Source of the DNA: Rhodoplanes sp963724735
GTDB lineage: Bacteria > Pseudomonadota > Alphaproteobacteria > Rhizobiales > Xanthobacteraceae
Assembly: GCA_963724735.1 (NCBI GenBank)
Contig: CAVRVX010000037.1
Span: 186,001-250,000 of the forward strand
DNA length: 64,000 bases
Reading direction: 5' to 3'
The position numbers were made by a program, and so were the translations under genes. Each line of letters begins with the position of its first letter. Position 1 is the first letter of the stretch. Shown piece by piece: positions 56,601-64,000 of this stretch. A model generated the notes under the pieces. It had not been told where the DNA came from. It searched no databases and saw only the letters and a list, made by a program, of their open reading frames with translations.

Positions 56601-56722
56601 GGACGGATCGCTTGCGCATGCGCGGCCTCGACATCGCCGAACCCGAGCGCGCCCAACGTCGTACCCGCCATGCCCGCACCCGCGCCCGCCAAGAACTGGC
56701 GCCGCGAGAATGCGATGGTCAT
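53641..56722 (-). CDS. fdoG: Selenocysteine-containing formate dehydrogenase catalytic subunit; one-base frameshift near the 3' end
   Basis: Periplasmic molybdenum/tungsten enzyme oxidising formate to CO2. A Tat signal (SRRQFLAGAGAG) precedes the [4Fe-4S] motif CTYCSVACG. Codon 200 is an in-frame TGA (56125-56123) where homologues have selenocysteine; NQARV before and HGPTVSSLGPTFGRGAMTNS after match FdnG/FdoG exactly. The frame then runs to about 54122. There one extra base (GG at 54121-54122) shifts it. The proper ending resumes in another frame (IRGNPAARVFRGDLEQFGNA, TSYRLTEHFHFWTKH, to PEYKAFLVDIE) and stops at 53641. Without repair, the last 160 or so residues (pterin-binding domain) are lost. 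Confidence 0.9.
56094..56125 (-). promoter_or_regulatory. UGA selenocysteine codon with SECIS-like hairpin
   Basis: The TGA at 56123-56125 is followed on the minus strand by an 11-base spacer and an 18-base hairpin. GG, a bulged T and GTCC pair with GGGC and CC around an AGTCT loop. The bulged U and a loop containing GU are features SelB needs in E. coli fdnG/fdhF. The position is conserved relative to fdnG. Confidence 0.8.
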
Positions 56723-56904
56723 GGGGTCGTTCCTCCTTGCTTCCAGCCCCAGATCGGCATCGCCTTTTTTGAACGGATCGCGATCGCCTTTTGATTTTCT
56801 CAGACAGACTAATTCCTAAATTAGAATGGTGTCAAACAAGTTCGGTATGCGACCGTTGGTGCGTTAAGTACGCTGCGGTCGTTATCGTTGGATATGCGGT
56901 TGAT

Positions 56905-57385
56905 CTGGACAACAGCGTGTACGCTTTAAACACGACAACGATTGACCTATCGATCAAAGTGTTTCCGTGGGCACATTTTAGCAAGGCCAAAGCTGCCGTG
57001 AAGATGCAGACGCAGATTGATCTGCGCGGTAAGATTCCCTCGTTTATCCACGTTTCCGACGGCAAAATGCATGAGGTGAACGTACTCGACCTCATGACGC
57101 CGGAACCCGGCAGCTGCTCGATCATGGATCGCGGTTTCCTTGATTTTGCGCGCCTGTATCGCTGACGCAGGCGGGTGCTTTCTTCGTCATCCGCCCCAAA
57201 AGCAACACGGCTTTCCAGCGCGTGTATTCACGATCCGTCGATAAAACAATAGCTTGCGCTGCGATCAGACCGTTCGGCTCACAGGCGTCACGTCAGCAAA
57301 CGACATCCGCAATATCTACGCTACGTCGTTTTTTGTGACAAAGAGAACGACAAACGCCTCGGTTCTTCACCAACAATTAGCTTGG
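56905..57385 (+). pseudogene. IS4-family transposase remnant with several frame breaks
   Basis: Fragments in shifting frames match the middle of IS4-type transposases: LDNSVYALNTTTIDLSIKVF, PWAHFSKAKAAVKMQTQIDL, RGKIPSFIHVSDGKMHEVNV, MDRGFLDFARLY, then AGAFFVIRPKSNTAFQRVYS, RCDQTVRLTG and DKENDKRL/FFTNN. A TGA and at least three shifts interrupt it, and both ends are missing. It lies between the divergent fdoG and TlpA-like genes. From 57386 to 57899 I see no supportable gene; 56723-56904 should hold the fdoG promoter. Confidence 0.8.
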
Positions 57386-57899
57386 TTTTTAATTCCCAGT
57401 ATATCCACCCTGATAGATATCAGGTTGGCCTTGGTCAGGTCATGCCGGACCATTCTGGCAGGCATTGGTATCCATTCCCCACCAGATCCAATAAGATCCT
57501 GCATCGAGCTGCATTTGTCTGCAAATATTCTGGCCCGTAATAATTTCCAGCCAGATTCCAGGGTGGAGGGAAAAATCGTTCGCAAATGCGATGCGGCGAC
57601 GCATGACTCCCATGGCCTGCTCCCTCGCCCAAGCGTTGGGGGGATTGCGACCACGTGGCCGGTTGACCGTTTGGGACACTAGGTCGCACGATGCGCCGGT
57701 GATCCAGCGCTGGGCTCCCGAGGTTCGGGGCGCACATGGCCGTCTACACTTCAGCCGACCGTCCACGTCTCGGCGGGTGGGCGACGCGCCGCGCGGGATG
57801 GGGGGTATCGGCGCGGACAAGCGCGGAATCAACCCGGTTGGCTTTTCGACGCTGGGCTGCCGCTTTCTGCGGTCCCTCAGCGCCATCCGTGGTGCTGGC

Positions 57900-58442
57900 A
57901 TGCTGCTTCTCGGCTTGCTGTTCCTGACGGCTCATGCCGGGACCGCGGAGCTGCGTCCGCTCCAGAACGATAGCAAGCCGAATTTTTTCCTTTCCGATCT
58001 CGCGGGCGGGCGTGTGGACCTCTCGCAATGGCGCGGACAGGTCTTGCTCGTGCATTTCTTCGCGACGTGGTGCGAGCCCTGCCGGGAGGAACTGCCGGCC
58101 TTGCAGCGCTTGGCGGAACGTTCCGCCGGCGTCAGCGTCATCGCCATCTCGGTGGGCGAGCCGGAGCTGCGGGTGCGCCGCTTTGCCGAAACCGCCGGAA
58201 CGAATTTTCCCATCTTGCTCGATGGGGACCAGGCGGTCGCGCGATCGTGGCAGGTCGTCAACCTGCCCACGACTTACGTGCTCGACCGCGATCTGAACCC
58301 GACTTTCGTGGCCGAAAGCGACGTCGGATGGGACGCGCTCGACCTTGCAAAACTCATCGAACACCTCGCAGCCCGAGATGTTGGGCGATCCGGACCGCCG
58401 AATGGAGTGCGCGGTCCCAACTCCGTCAACCGGGAGGAATGA
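57900..58442 (+). CDS. TlpA/ResA-like thiol-disulfide oxidoreductase, exported
   Basis: A 180-residue periplasmic thioredoxin-fold protein: signal segment MLLLGLLFLTAHAGTAEL, then FFLSDLAGGRVDLSQWRGQV, the active-site WCEPC in HFFATWCEPCREELPAL, and cis-Pro in VNLPTTYVLDRD. It probably reduces or isomerises disulfides in exported proteins. The start is uncertain (possible earlier ATG at 57798). Its stop overlaps the next gene's ATG at 58439, opening a plus-strand cluster that ends with selD. Confidence 0.85.
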   Translation: MLLLGLLFLTAHAGTAELRPLQNDSKPNFFLSDLAGGRVDLSQWRGQVLLVHFFATWCEPCREELPALQRLAERSAGVSVIAISVGEPELRVRRFAETAGTNFPILLDGDQAVARSWQVVNLPTTYVLDRDLNPTFVAESDVGWDALDLAKLIEHLAARDVGRSGPPNGVRGPNSVNREE

Positions 58443-59551
58443 CCGTGACGATCCATCGACGCGACGTTCTCAAATCCTGCCTCGCCGTCTCCGCGGCGGC
58501 GAGCCTTCCGCGCATTGCGTCCGCGCAAGCGCCCTTCGCGGTCACGCCCGGCCCGTGGCGCACTTTCGAGGTCGTGACGCAGATCGCAATCGACAAACCG
58601 CAGGGCAAGACACAGGCGTGGATTCCGGTGCCGGCGGTCAACGAGCCGAGCTGGTTCCGCTCGCTCGGCAGCACCTGGACGACCAACGCGCCGAAAGCCG
58701 CGCTCGCCCGCGATCCCAAATACGGCGCCGAGATGCTGCATGTCGAATGGGCGGAGGGCGAAGCCAAGCCGGTCGCGGAAGTCGTCAGCCGGATCGCCAC
58801 GCGCGATCGCGCCACCAATTTCGCCGCGCCCGCTCAGGTCCCCCCGCTAACGGCCGCCGAGCGCAAGCTCTACAGCGAGGGGACCGATCTCATCCCGATC
58901 GACGGCATCGTCAAGACGACCGCCGAGAAGATCACCGCCGGCGCAGCGACGGAGACCGACAGAGCGCGCGCGATCTATGAGTGGATCGTCGCGAACACCT
59001 TCCGCGACGGAAGGGTGCGCGGCTGCGGCGTCGGCGACATCGCAGCCATGCTCAAGAGCGGGAATCTCGGCGGCAAATGCGCCGACCTGAACGCGCTCTT
59101 CGTCGGGCTGTCGCGCGCGTCCGGCCTGCCGGCGCGCGACGTCTACGGCATCCGCGTCGCCCCCTCGAAGTTCGGCTACAAGAGCCTGGGCGTGGGATCG
59201 GACGTCATCACCAAAGCGCAGCATTGCCGCGCCGAAGTCTATCTGTCCGCGTTCGGCTGGGTGCCGATGGACCCCGCCGACGTGCGCAAGGTCGTGCTCG
59301 AAGAGCCGCCGGGCAATCTCGCAATCGACGATCCTAGGGTCGCCGCCGCGCGCAAGACGCTGTTCGGCGCCTGGGAGACGAACTGGCTTGCCTACAATTT
59401 CGCTCACGATGTCGCGCTGCCGGGATCGAGCGGCGGCAGGCTCGGCTTCCTCATGTATCCGCAGGCCGAGACCGCCGGCCTGCGGCTCGATTGCCTTGAT
59501 CCCGATACGTTCGGATATACGATCCGGGCGAAGGAGCTGACCGCAGCCTGA
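58439..59551 (+). CDS. Tat-exported transglutaminase-like domain protein
   Basis: A 370-residue protein with a Tat signal (HRRDVLKSCLAVSAAASL) and a transglutaminase/papain-like fold. The nucleophile Cys is in NLGGKCADLNALFVGLSRAS and His/Asp in AQHCRAEVYLSAFGWVPMDP. The family is known as transglutaminase-like enzymes, mostly proteases or amidases of unknown substrate. GGGAGG fits a GTG start at 58445 better than the ATG at 58439 that overlaps the TlpA stop. Its stop overlaps the ATG of the TusA-like gene. Its place beside selD is unexplained. Confidence 0.85.
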   Translation: MTVTIHRRDVLKSCLAVSAAASLPRIASAQAPFAVTPGPWRTFEVVTQIAIDKPQGKTQAWIPVPAVNEPSWFRSLGSTWTTNAPKAALARDPKYGAEMLHVEWAEGEAKPVAEVVSRIATRDRATNFAAPAQVPPLTAAERKLYSEGTDLIPIDGIVKTTAEKITAGAATETDRARAIYEWIVANTFRDGRVRGCGVGDIAAMLKSGNLGGKCADLNALFVGLSRASGLPARDVYGIRVAPSKFGYKSLGVGSDVITKAQHCRAEVYLSAFGWVPMDPADVRKVVLEEPPGNLAIDDPRVAAARKTLFGAWETNWLAYNFAHDVALPGSSGGRLGFLMYPQAETAGLRLDCLDPDTFGYTIRAKELTAA

Positions 59552-59835
59552 TGGAGGCCAGGGCGAAGAGGACGACGAGAAGCCCTGGGGCGCCCGCGGC
59601 AAGGGAGATGAGCGATACCGTCCTCGACCTGCGCGGATTGTGCTGCCCGCAGCCGGTGCTGCGGGCAGCGAAGGCTTTGCGCAAGGTTCCGATCGGTGGA
59701 ACGCTGGTGCTCGAATGCACCGACCCGCTGACCGTCGTCGACGTACCGCACTTCGTCAGCCAGACCGGCCAGACGCTCGCCGGCCACGAGCAGCGCGGGC
59801 GGCTTTACGTGTTCCGGATATTGAAGCAGCGATAA
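59551..59835 (+). CDS. TusA/YedF-family sulfur- or selenium-carrier protein
   Basis: The conserved part, beginning MSDTVLDLRGLCCPQPVLRA, is the TusA fold with the functional Cys in CCPQP; it ends VFRILKQR. The frame opens at 59551, overlapping the upstream stop (TGATG), with a 19-residue basic extension; the Met at 59608 is the family-like start but has AAGGGAG directly against it. Adjacent to selD, it resembles YedF-type proteins linked to selenium metabolism, and might hand selenium to SelD. That role is inference. Confidence 0.85.
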   Translation: MEARAKRTTRSPGAPAAREMSDTVLDLRGLCCPQPVLRAAKALRKVPIGGTLVLECTDPLTVVDVPHFVSQTGQTLAGHEQRGRLYVFRILKQR

Positions 59836-59904
59836 CGCCGCACGCATCGGGAAAGCTTCTGGGCTCGCCGACTTGCGCAAGGCTCAACAAGACGAGACGC
59901 CATC

Positions 59905-60954
59905 ATGACCGTACCGCAAATCCGCTTGACCAGCCTCGCCCATGGCGGCGGCTGCGGGTGCAAGCTCGCCCCCTCCGTGCTGCAGCAGCTGCTCGGCGGG
60001 CAGGCCGAGACCACGCCCTATGCGCAGCTCCTCGTCGGGGTGGAGACCGGCGACGACGCCGCGGTCTGGCGCCTCGACGACAACAACTGCATCATCGCGA
60101 CCACCGACTTTTTCATGCCGATCGTCGACGACCCGCACGACTTCGGGCGCATCGCCGCGACCAACGCGATCTCCGACATTTATGCGATGGGCGGCCGGCC
60201 GCTCATGGCGCTCGCCATTCTCGGGGTCCCGCTCGACAAAGTGCCGCTCGACATCGTGCGCGCGATCCTCGCCGGCGGCGCCGCGGCGTGCGCCGCGGCC
60301 GGCATTCCGGTCGCGGGTGGGCATTCGATCGACACGCCCGAGCCGATCTACGGGCTGGCCGTCATCGGCGGGTGCCACCCGCAGAACGTGCGACGCAACG
60401 CCGACGCGCAGCCGGGCGACGCGCTCATTCTGACCAAGGCGCTCGGCGTCGGCATCTATTCGGCGGCGATCAAGAAGGGGCTGCTGTCAGGGGACGGCTA
60501 TGCGGAGATGGTGGCCACGACGACGCTGCTCAACAGCATCGGGACGGTGCTTGCGGAAGACGCGGCGGTTCACGCGATGACCGACGTCACCGGCTTCGGT
60601 CTGCTCGGGCATGCACTGGAGGTGGCGCGCGGCTCGCAGCTCTCGATCATCATTCGCCCTGACGAGCTGCCCTTGCTGCGCGACGCCGTGTCGCTCGCGC
60701 GCGACGGCGTCGTCACCGGCGCATCGGGGCGGAACTGGGCGAGCTACGCCGACAGCGTGGTGCTTCCGGCGGGCTTTCCCGACTGGCGGCGCAATCTGCT
60801 GACCGATCCTCAGACATCGGGCGGCCTCTTGATTTCCTGCGCGGCCGAGCGGGCGGACGGGATCCTTCAGTCGATCCTCGCGGCGGGATATCCGGCGGCG
60901 CGGCGCATCGGCCGGGTCGAGGCCGGAACGTCGTCAGTGCGCATCGAGGCGTGA
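59905..60954 (+). CDS. selD: Selenide, water dikinase (selenophosphate synthetase)
   Basis: A 349-residue ATP-dependent enzyme making selenophosphate for SelA. The catalytic Cys/Lys pair is near the N-terminus in HGGGCGCKLAP; it uses Cys, not Sec. GDDAAVWRLDDNNCIIATTD and TNAISDIYAMGGRPLMALAI bind ATP, and DVTGFGLLGHALE and PQTSGGLL complete the PurM-like fold. It lies on the strand opposite to fdoG-selB and ends a four-gene cluster. With selA, selB and selC it gives a full Sec pathway. Confidence 0.96.
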   Translation: MTVPQIRLTSLAHGGGCGCKLAPSVLQQLLGGQAETTPYAQLLVGVETGDDAAVWRLDDNNCIIATTDFFMPIVDDPHDFGRIAATNAISDIYAMGGRPLMALAILGVPLDKVPLDIVRAILAGGAAACAAAGIPVAGGHSIDTPEPIYGLAVIGGCHPQNVRRNADAQPGDALILTKALGVGIYSAAIKKGLLSGDGYAEMVATTTLLNSIGTVLAEDAAVHAMTDVTGFGLLGHALEVARGSQLSIIIRPDELPLLRDAVSLARDGVVTGASGRNWASYADSVVLPAGFPDWRRNLLTDPQTSGGLLISCAAERADGILQSILAAGYPAARRIGRVEAGTSSVRIEA

Positions 60955-60977
60955 TTCTCGTCAGGCGGCAAGGATAT

Positions 60978-61013
60978 ATGCGGAGCGACCGGCATGCTGC
61001 CAGTCGCTCGCAT
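60978..61013. terminator. Hairpin downstream of selD
   Basis: ATGCGGAGCGACCGGCA pairs with TGCCAGTCGCTCGCAT (one bulged G, one G-U) around a TGC loop, 24 bases after the selD stop and before the convergent small gene. A short T run (CCTTTTTATTTA) follows 15 bases later. Probable terminator for the selD operon and for the opposite gene. Confidence 0.6.
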
Positions 61014-61034
61014 AACCAACGTTGCCCTTTTTAT

Positions 61035-61301
61035 TTAGGGGCCGAGATAGGGATAAGGGTTGTAAGCCGGCGAATACGCTCCCCACCAGTACGCCCGGGG
61101 GGCGTAGGCCCATCCACCCGCGGGCTCGGCTAGATTGGGATAAGCGTTGTAAGGATTGGAATAAGCGTTGTAAGCATTCGCATACGCGTAGTCGTTATCT
61201 ACACGTGGCTGCACTCCCCTGTGTCGGGATGCAGCAAGTGCGCCCGTTGCCGTAACCGCGGTAAGGGCAAGCGTAACCAACAATCTCGCAGTGTTGGACA
61301 T
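61035..61301 (-). CDS. Small secreted Tyr/Asn/Ala-rich protein
   Basis: An 88-residue protein with a signal peptide (LLVTLALTAVTATGALAASR) and a mature part rich in Tyr, Asn, Pro and Ala with repeated AYSNPYNAYPN-type units, ending NPYPYLGP. GGAG lies eight bases before the ATG. Such short secreted Tyr-rich proteins are common in Bradyrhizobium relatives. Function unknown; surface or matrix association is a guess. Confidence 0.7.
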   Translation of the reverse strand: MSNTARLLVTLALTAVTATGALAASRHRGVQPRVDNDYAYANAYNAYSNPYNAYPNLAEPAGGWAYAPRAYWWGAYSPAYNPYPYLGP

Positions 61302-62253
61302 CGATGCTTCTCCGTTTCCTGCGCGTATCTAAGATTCGCGAACCTAAAAAAAACGCGGGCGCCAGGCAGAGGTTTCGCTCGGCGACGAGTTGCCGCAACA
61401 TTGGTACTTTAGAATGAGATTAGTCTGTCGCAAGCCGACCGATAAATAAGTTTGCCAAGCTTTTCCGGTGTAGGCTGAGCGCCGTAAGAGCCAACTTGAC
61501 CCCCGATAAAGTCCGCTTACCGAAGTCGAGATAAACCGACAATTTTGGCCAGCATAACATTCGAAAACGCGTTTATTTCTGTTTCCATTCGCAGGCTCAT
61601 TCCAGCATTTGAGTAATCCTCTCTGGCCTGATCAATTACGCTACGAGTTGTAGCGTGAGAAGCAGCAAGATAACCACATATGGGCGAGGTATTATCTTGC
61701 GGGTTCCATTTCCTAACGTTCCTGCTCCGTCTACCCCAGATCAATGCGTGGGAGCTTTCCCATCTGTAACGATTTTTTTACGCCATCATGCGCGCCGATC
61801 AAGCTCGCGTAATGGTCAGGGTAGACCTGGAGTCGCAAGCGCCATGTCCACTCTCTTCGTCTCTGCCGCAGGCGAAAATGAATTGAGCCGCTTAGAAGGA
61901 GAGCATTCCAAACAAACTGGGGTTTCAACCGTCCGTCTGCCAGCGCATGTTGCCGGGGTCATGGGTAGGCGGGAGGTAAGGACATGACGGCGAGCCAGCG
62001 AGCTTCCTAGGGGATCATCCGACAGCCTCGCCAAAAACGGGAAAAGGGGAATCAGCTTCTCATATAGGTAACACGGTGGGCCGATGTTGTTCTTCGGTCC
62101 CCCGCCCGCGCCGGTATATCCGTCGTGGCGCGCCGGAAACAGCTGGTCCAATTGGGCCTATGTGGCGCCAGCGGAGCCAGCTCGCCAATTCTCGCTCGCC
62201 TGCAACTCCCGCCAGTTCGGCCTGGCGTGGGCGCCGACGATCGCGCAGCAGCT
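61302..62253. other. 950 bases without a supportable gene
   Basis: The stretch is AT-richer (especially 61400-61900) and has many short frames on both strands, none with a ribosome site, codon bias or a recognised motif. A 64-codon plus-strand frame at 62084 (MLFFGPPPAPVYPSWRAGNS) is possible but unsupported. May be decayed mobile DNA. Confidence 0.4.
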
Positions 62254-62679
62254 TCACTTAAGGTCGCGCGCCCGTTGAACGCTGGCTGGCGTCGGTTGCC
62301 TCTGTCGCAAGCTGGCCGCGCCGCTGGTTGTCGCGCTGCCAGTTGTTTCGCTGCCAGTTGTTTCTATCTGCGGCCTCCGGACATCCTCTCGCATCTCAAG
62401 ACAAGTCAGAAGATCGACATAGCTTGGCGGTCCGATGGTTGCCGCACCAGAACACTCCGTCCTGTCGCGGGCGGGAAAGTTCGCCCAGCCTTTCCTGAGT
62501 TGATCGCGGGCGGCTTCCTCCTTCTGTAAGCAAGTGTCCAAGGTCTGCCCCGGATTGATGGCCGCTACTTCCGTGCCTTGACAGGTTGGTTTGACGTCGA
62601 GAACCGGCACCCCGTCGGCGGCGAGCACCGGAGAAAAGCTAAGGAAAAGCGTAACGACGTTGGCGACAAGCAGGCGCAT
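62254..62679 (-). CDS. Exported hypothetical protein conserved in Rhizobiales
   Basis: A 141-residue protein: signal peptide (MRLLVANVVTLFLSFSPVLA) and a conserved domain VPVLDVKPTCQGTEVAAINP, LDTCLQKEEAARDQLRKGWA, CSGAATIGPPSYVDLLTCLE, with four spaced cysteines, then a Thr/Ser-rich tail (TTGSETTGSATTSGAA). I recall similar uncharacterised proteins in Bradyrhizobium. The ATG at 62679 has GGGGAGG eight bases upstream, which decides against the longer frame from 62784. Confidence 0.75.
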   Translation of the reverse strand: MRLLVANVVTLFLSFSPVLAADGVPVLDVKPTCQGTEVAAINPGQTLDTCLQKEEAARDQLRKGWANFPARDRTECSGAATIGPPSYVDLLTCLEMREDVRRPQIETTGSETTGSATTSGAASLRQRQPTPASVQRARDLK

Positions 62680-63159
62680 CGGTCTGACCTCCCCATCTGG
62701 AGAGTGACGGCGAGCGGCTAGGCTGGGGTTTGTCCGATCGTACCGCTCGTCGGAGAGAGGGTCGGGCCGCTCTCGTTTCGTCATGCGCGCGGTGGCTTCC
62801 CGGTTCCCCGCCCGCGGCCGAGTGTTGCAGTAGAGCCAATCGTTCGTCGTTCTCTACTACCAGCCGATTGTTAGGAAGCCGATTGAACAGCACCACCGCC
62901 GCCGCCCACATTTTTAGTCGCGCATCGGCAAGAAGCCATTCGAGCAGCTATCAGCTGAATTACGACGGCTCGATCATGGATCGCGGTCCGCTCGTTGGGG
63001 CATCACGGACCCGGCAGCGGTCGTGGGCAATCCTGCCGAAGTCGCGAGCCATAACGCTGGGGCAAGCGACCCCAGGACGCTTGGGCCCGCGCCTGCGCAT
63101 CAGGAACTATTTCGGCCTCTGACACATTCATGAGGCAGGATGAACCGGGGCCGCGAACA
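62680..63159. other. 480 bases between divergent exported-protein genes; no gene seen
   Basis: Should contain promoters for the two flanking genes. A 20-base string at 62968-62987 is identical to part of the IS4 remnant at 57116-57135, but nothing around it matches, so no element is called. No clear promoter, RNA gene or repeat. Confidence 0.4.
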
Positions 63160-64000
63160 TGGTGAAAACCGGCGGGCTTCTGGCACCTGCGCTGCTCGCG
63201 TTGGCGATCAGCCTGGGGCTTGCATCGAGTGCGGAGGCGCGACACCGCAAGTACAGGTACTATGACTTCCGCTATCCGCACCAATTCCAGGACGTCCGCC
63301 AAGTCCAGCAGGTCCGCCAGTACCAGGACGACCCTCTGCAGTCGCGCGAGGACGAGCGTCGTGATCGCGGTGCGTTTACAGCCATTGTCGCCAAGCTGGT
63401 GCACAGCTGCCGCGGGCAGGCAGCCGAGCTCGACAGATTGCCGTTCGATGCGATCGCGCAGATCACGCGTCCCGACGATACACAGCATGCCGCGCTCGAC
63501 GAGCTGCGCAGCAGCGTTGCGGCCACTGTGAACAAACTCACGTCCGAATGTCCGCGCGAAATTTCCGCGCCCTTCTCCGCCCAGCTTGACGATGTCATTC
63601 AAGGTATCGACACGACAGTCGCCGGGCTCGACGCGGTGCGGCCGGCCTTGCAAAACTACTATGGCACCCTCGAAGACGAGCAAAAGGCTCGGCTCCTTGT
63701 ACGTGGCCGGCTTGCGGTTGAGGCGCAGGCCCAGGTGCAGGAGCGTTCGTCGCAAAGCGAGCGCTGGCGTGTCTTCAACGGCGGTCCCGCGCCCACGCCC
63801 CATCCGTTGGGCGCGGTCTGCGAGCAGCTTACGGCGTCGCTACGTGACTGGCCGATCCGTCAGATGGAGAGCGACATGGGGCTTAGCGATCCGCAGCGGA
63901 TCGCCCTCTACGAACTCGCCATCGCCTCGCTGAAGGCCTCCAACACGCTGGCGTGCCCAGCCGAGGGCGCACTGACCCCGGTTGGACGCCTTGACACTAT
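63160..64000 (+). CDS. LTXXQ-motif (Spy/CpxP-like) exported protein, 3' end outside window
   Basis: At least 280 residues, still open at the window end. A signal peptide (LLAPALLALAISLGLASSAE) precedes a Tyr/Gln-rich segment (YRYYDFRYPHQFQDVRQVQQ) and two helical LTXXQ-type modules: VAKLVHSCRGQAAELDRLPF ... LEDEQKARLL, and a second starting VCEQLTASLRDWPIRQMESD ... LSDPQRIALYELAIASLKAS with LTPVGRLD. Such proteins are common in Bradyrhizobium and may be periplasmic chaperones like Spy/CpxP. No strong ribosome site; GTG at 63163 is an alternative start. Confidence 0.8.

Noticed and set aside
57440..57901. 153-codon minus-strand frame between the IS4 remnant and the TlpA-like gene
   Set aside because: Mostly Arg/Pro-rich antisense of the TlpA leader; no start signal, no family.
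62968..62987. Further IS4 fragment
   Set aside because: The 20 identical bases shared with 57116-57135 do not extend on either side, so chance or a very short relic cannot be told apart.
63003..63803. 266-codon minus-strand frame at the right end
   Set aside because: It is antisense to the LTXXQ protein, which has a signal peptide and family motifs.

Overview
The window comes from a high-GC alphaproteobacterial chromosome, most likely order Hyphomicrobiales (Rhizobiales), near the Nitrobacteraceae/Xanthobacteraceae. The evidence is the nifS-like/sufBCDS-sufT-sufA operon, the HWE-type sensor kinase, the LTXXQ-motif protein, a Sec-type formate dehydrogenase operon in the rhizobial order and GC-rich hairpin repeats typical of the group. 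This placement is inferred from gene content; no 16S gene is present.

Layout. 1-10 kb: 3' part of metH, a hairpin repeat, a small hydrolase, a chagasin-like inhibitor, an amidase, an extensin-family lipoprotein and an HWE histidine kinase. 9.6-10.2 kb is a junction of two gene remnants. 10-16.6 kb: nucleotide-sugar epimerase/dehydratase, POT peptide transporter, pobA and rhlE. 16.7-24.3 kb (minus strand): a complete SUF iron-sulfur operon with two cysteine desulfurases and an MGMT-like protein. 24.6-36.1 kb: alpha/beta hydrolase, DUF6338-like protein, anmK, tyrS, a giant AsmA-like protein, bcp, an M23 peptidase and degP. 36.4-38.2 kb (minus strand): a compact four-gene operon of two unknowns, a DsrE protein and a GcvH-like lipoyl protein, directly downstream of the selenocysteine tRNA gene.

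38.2-61 kb is the most interesting part. tRNA-Sec (selC, 38214-38309) is intact. The 5' half of the same tRNA recurs twice, at 39951-39993 (42/43 identical) and, degenerate, at 46680-46722 (33/43), overlapping the 3' end of selB. Between the copies lie a tyrosine-integrase remnant, small paralogous proteins, a large repeat-type mobile protein with a divergent partner, an IS1182 element, an ISL3 element and small exported proteins. The simplest reading is that selC once followed selB directly and was split and rebuilt by two tandem integrations. Beyond selB lies the rest of the selenium regulon on the minus strand: fdoG (in-frame UGA for selenocysteine plus a SECIS-like hairpin), fdoH, fdoI, fdhE, selA, a Sel1-repeat gene and selB. 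Two single-base frameshifts interrupt fdoG and fdhE. Divergently, a plus-strand cluster encodes a TlpA-like thioredoxin, a Tat-exported transglutaminase-like protein, a TusA/YedF-like protein and SelD. Together these supply selenophosphate, Sec-tRNA, the Sec-specific elongation factor and the selenoenzyme. Whether the formate dehydrogenase still works depends on whether the frameshifts are real. 61-64 kb holds small secreted proteins and the start of an LTXXQ-family protein that runs off the end.
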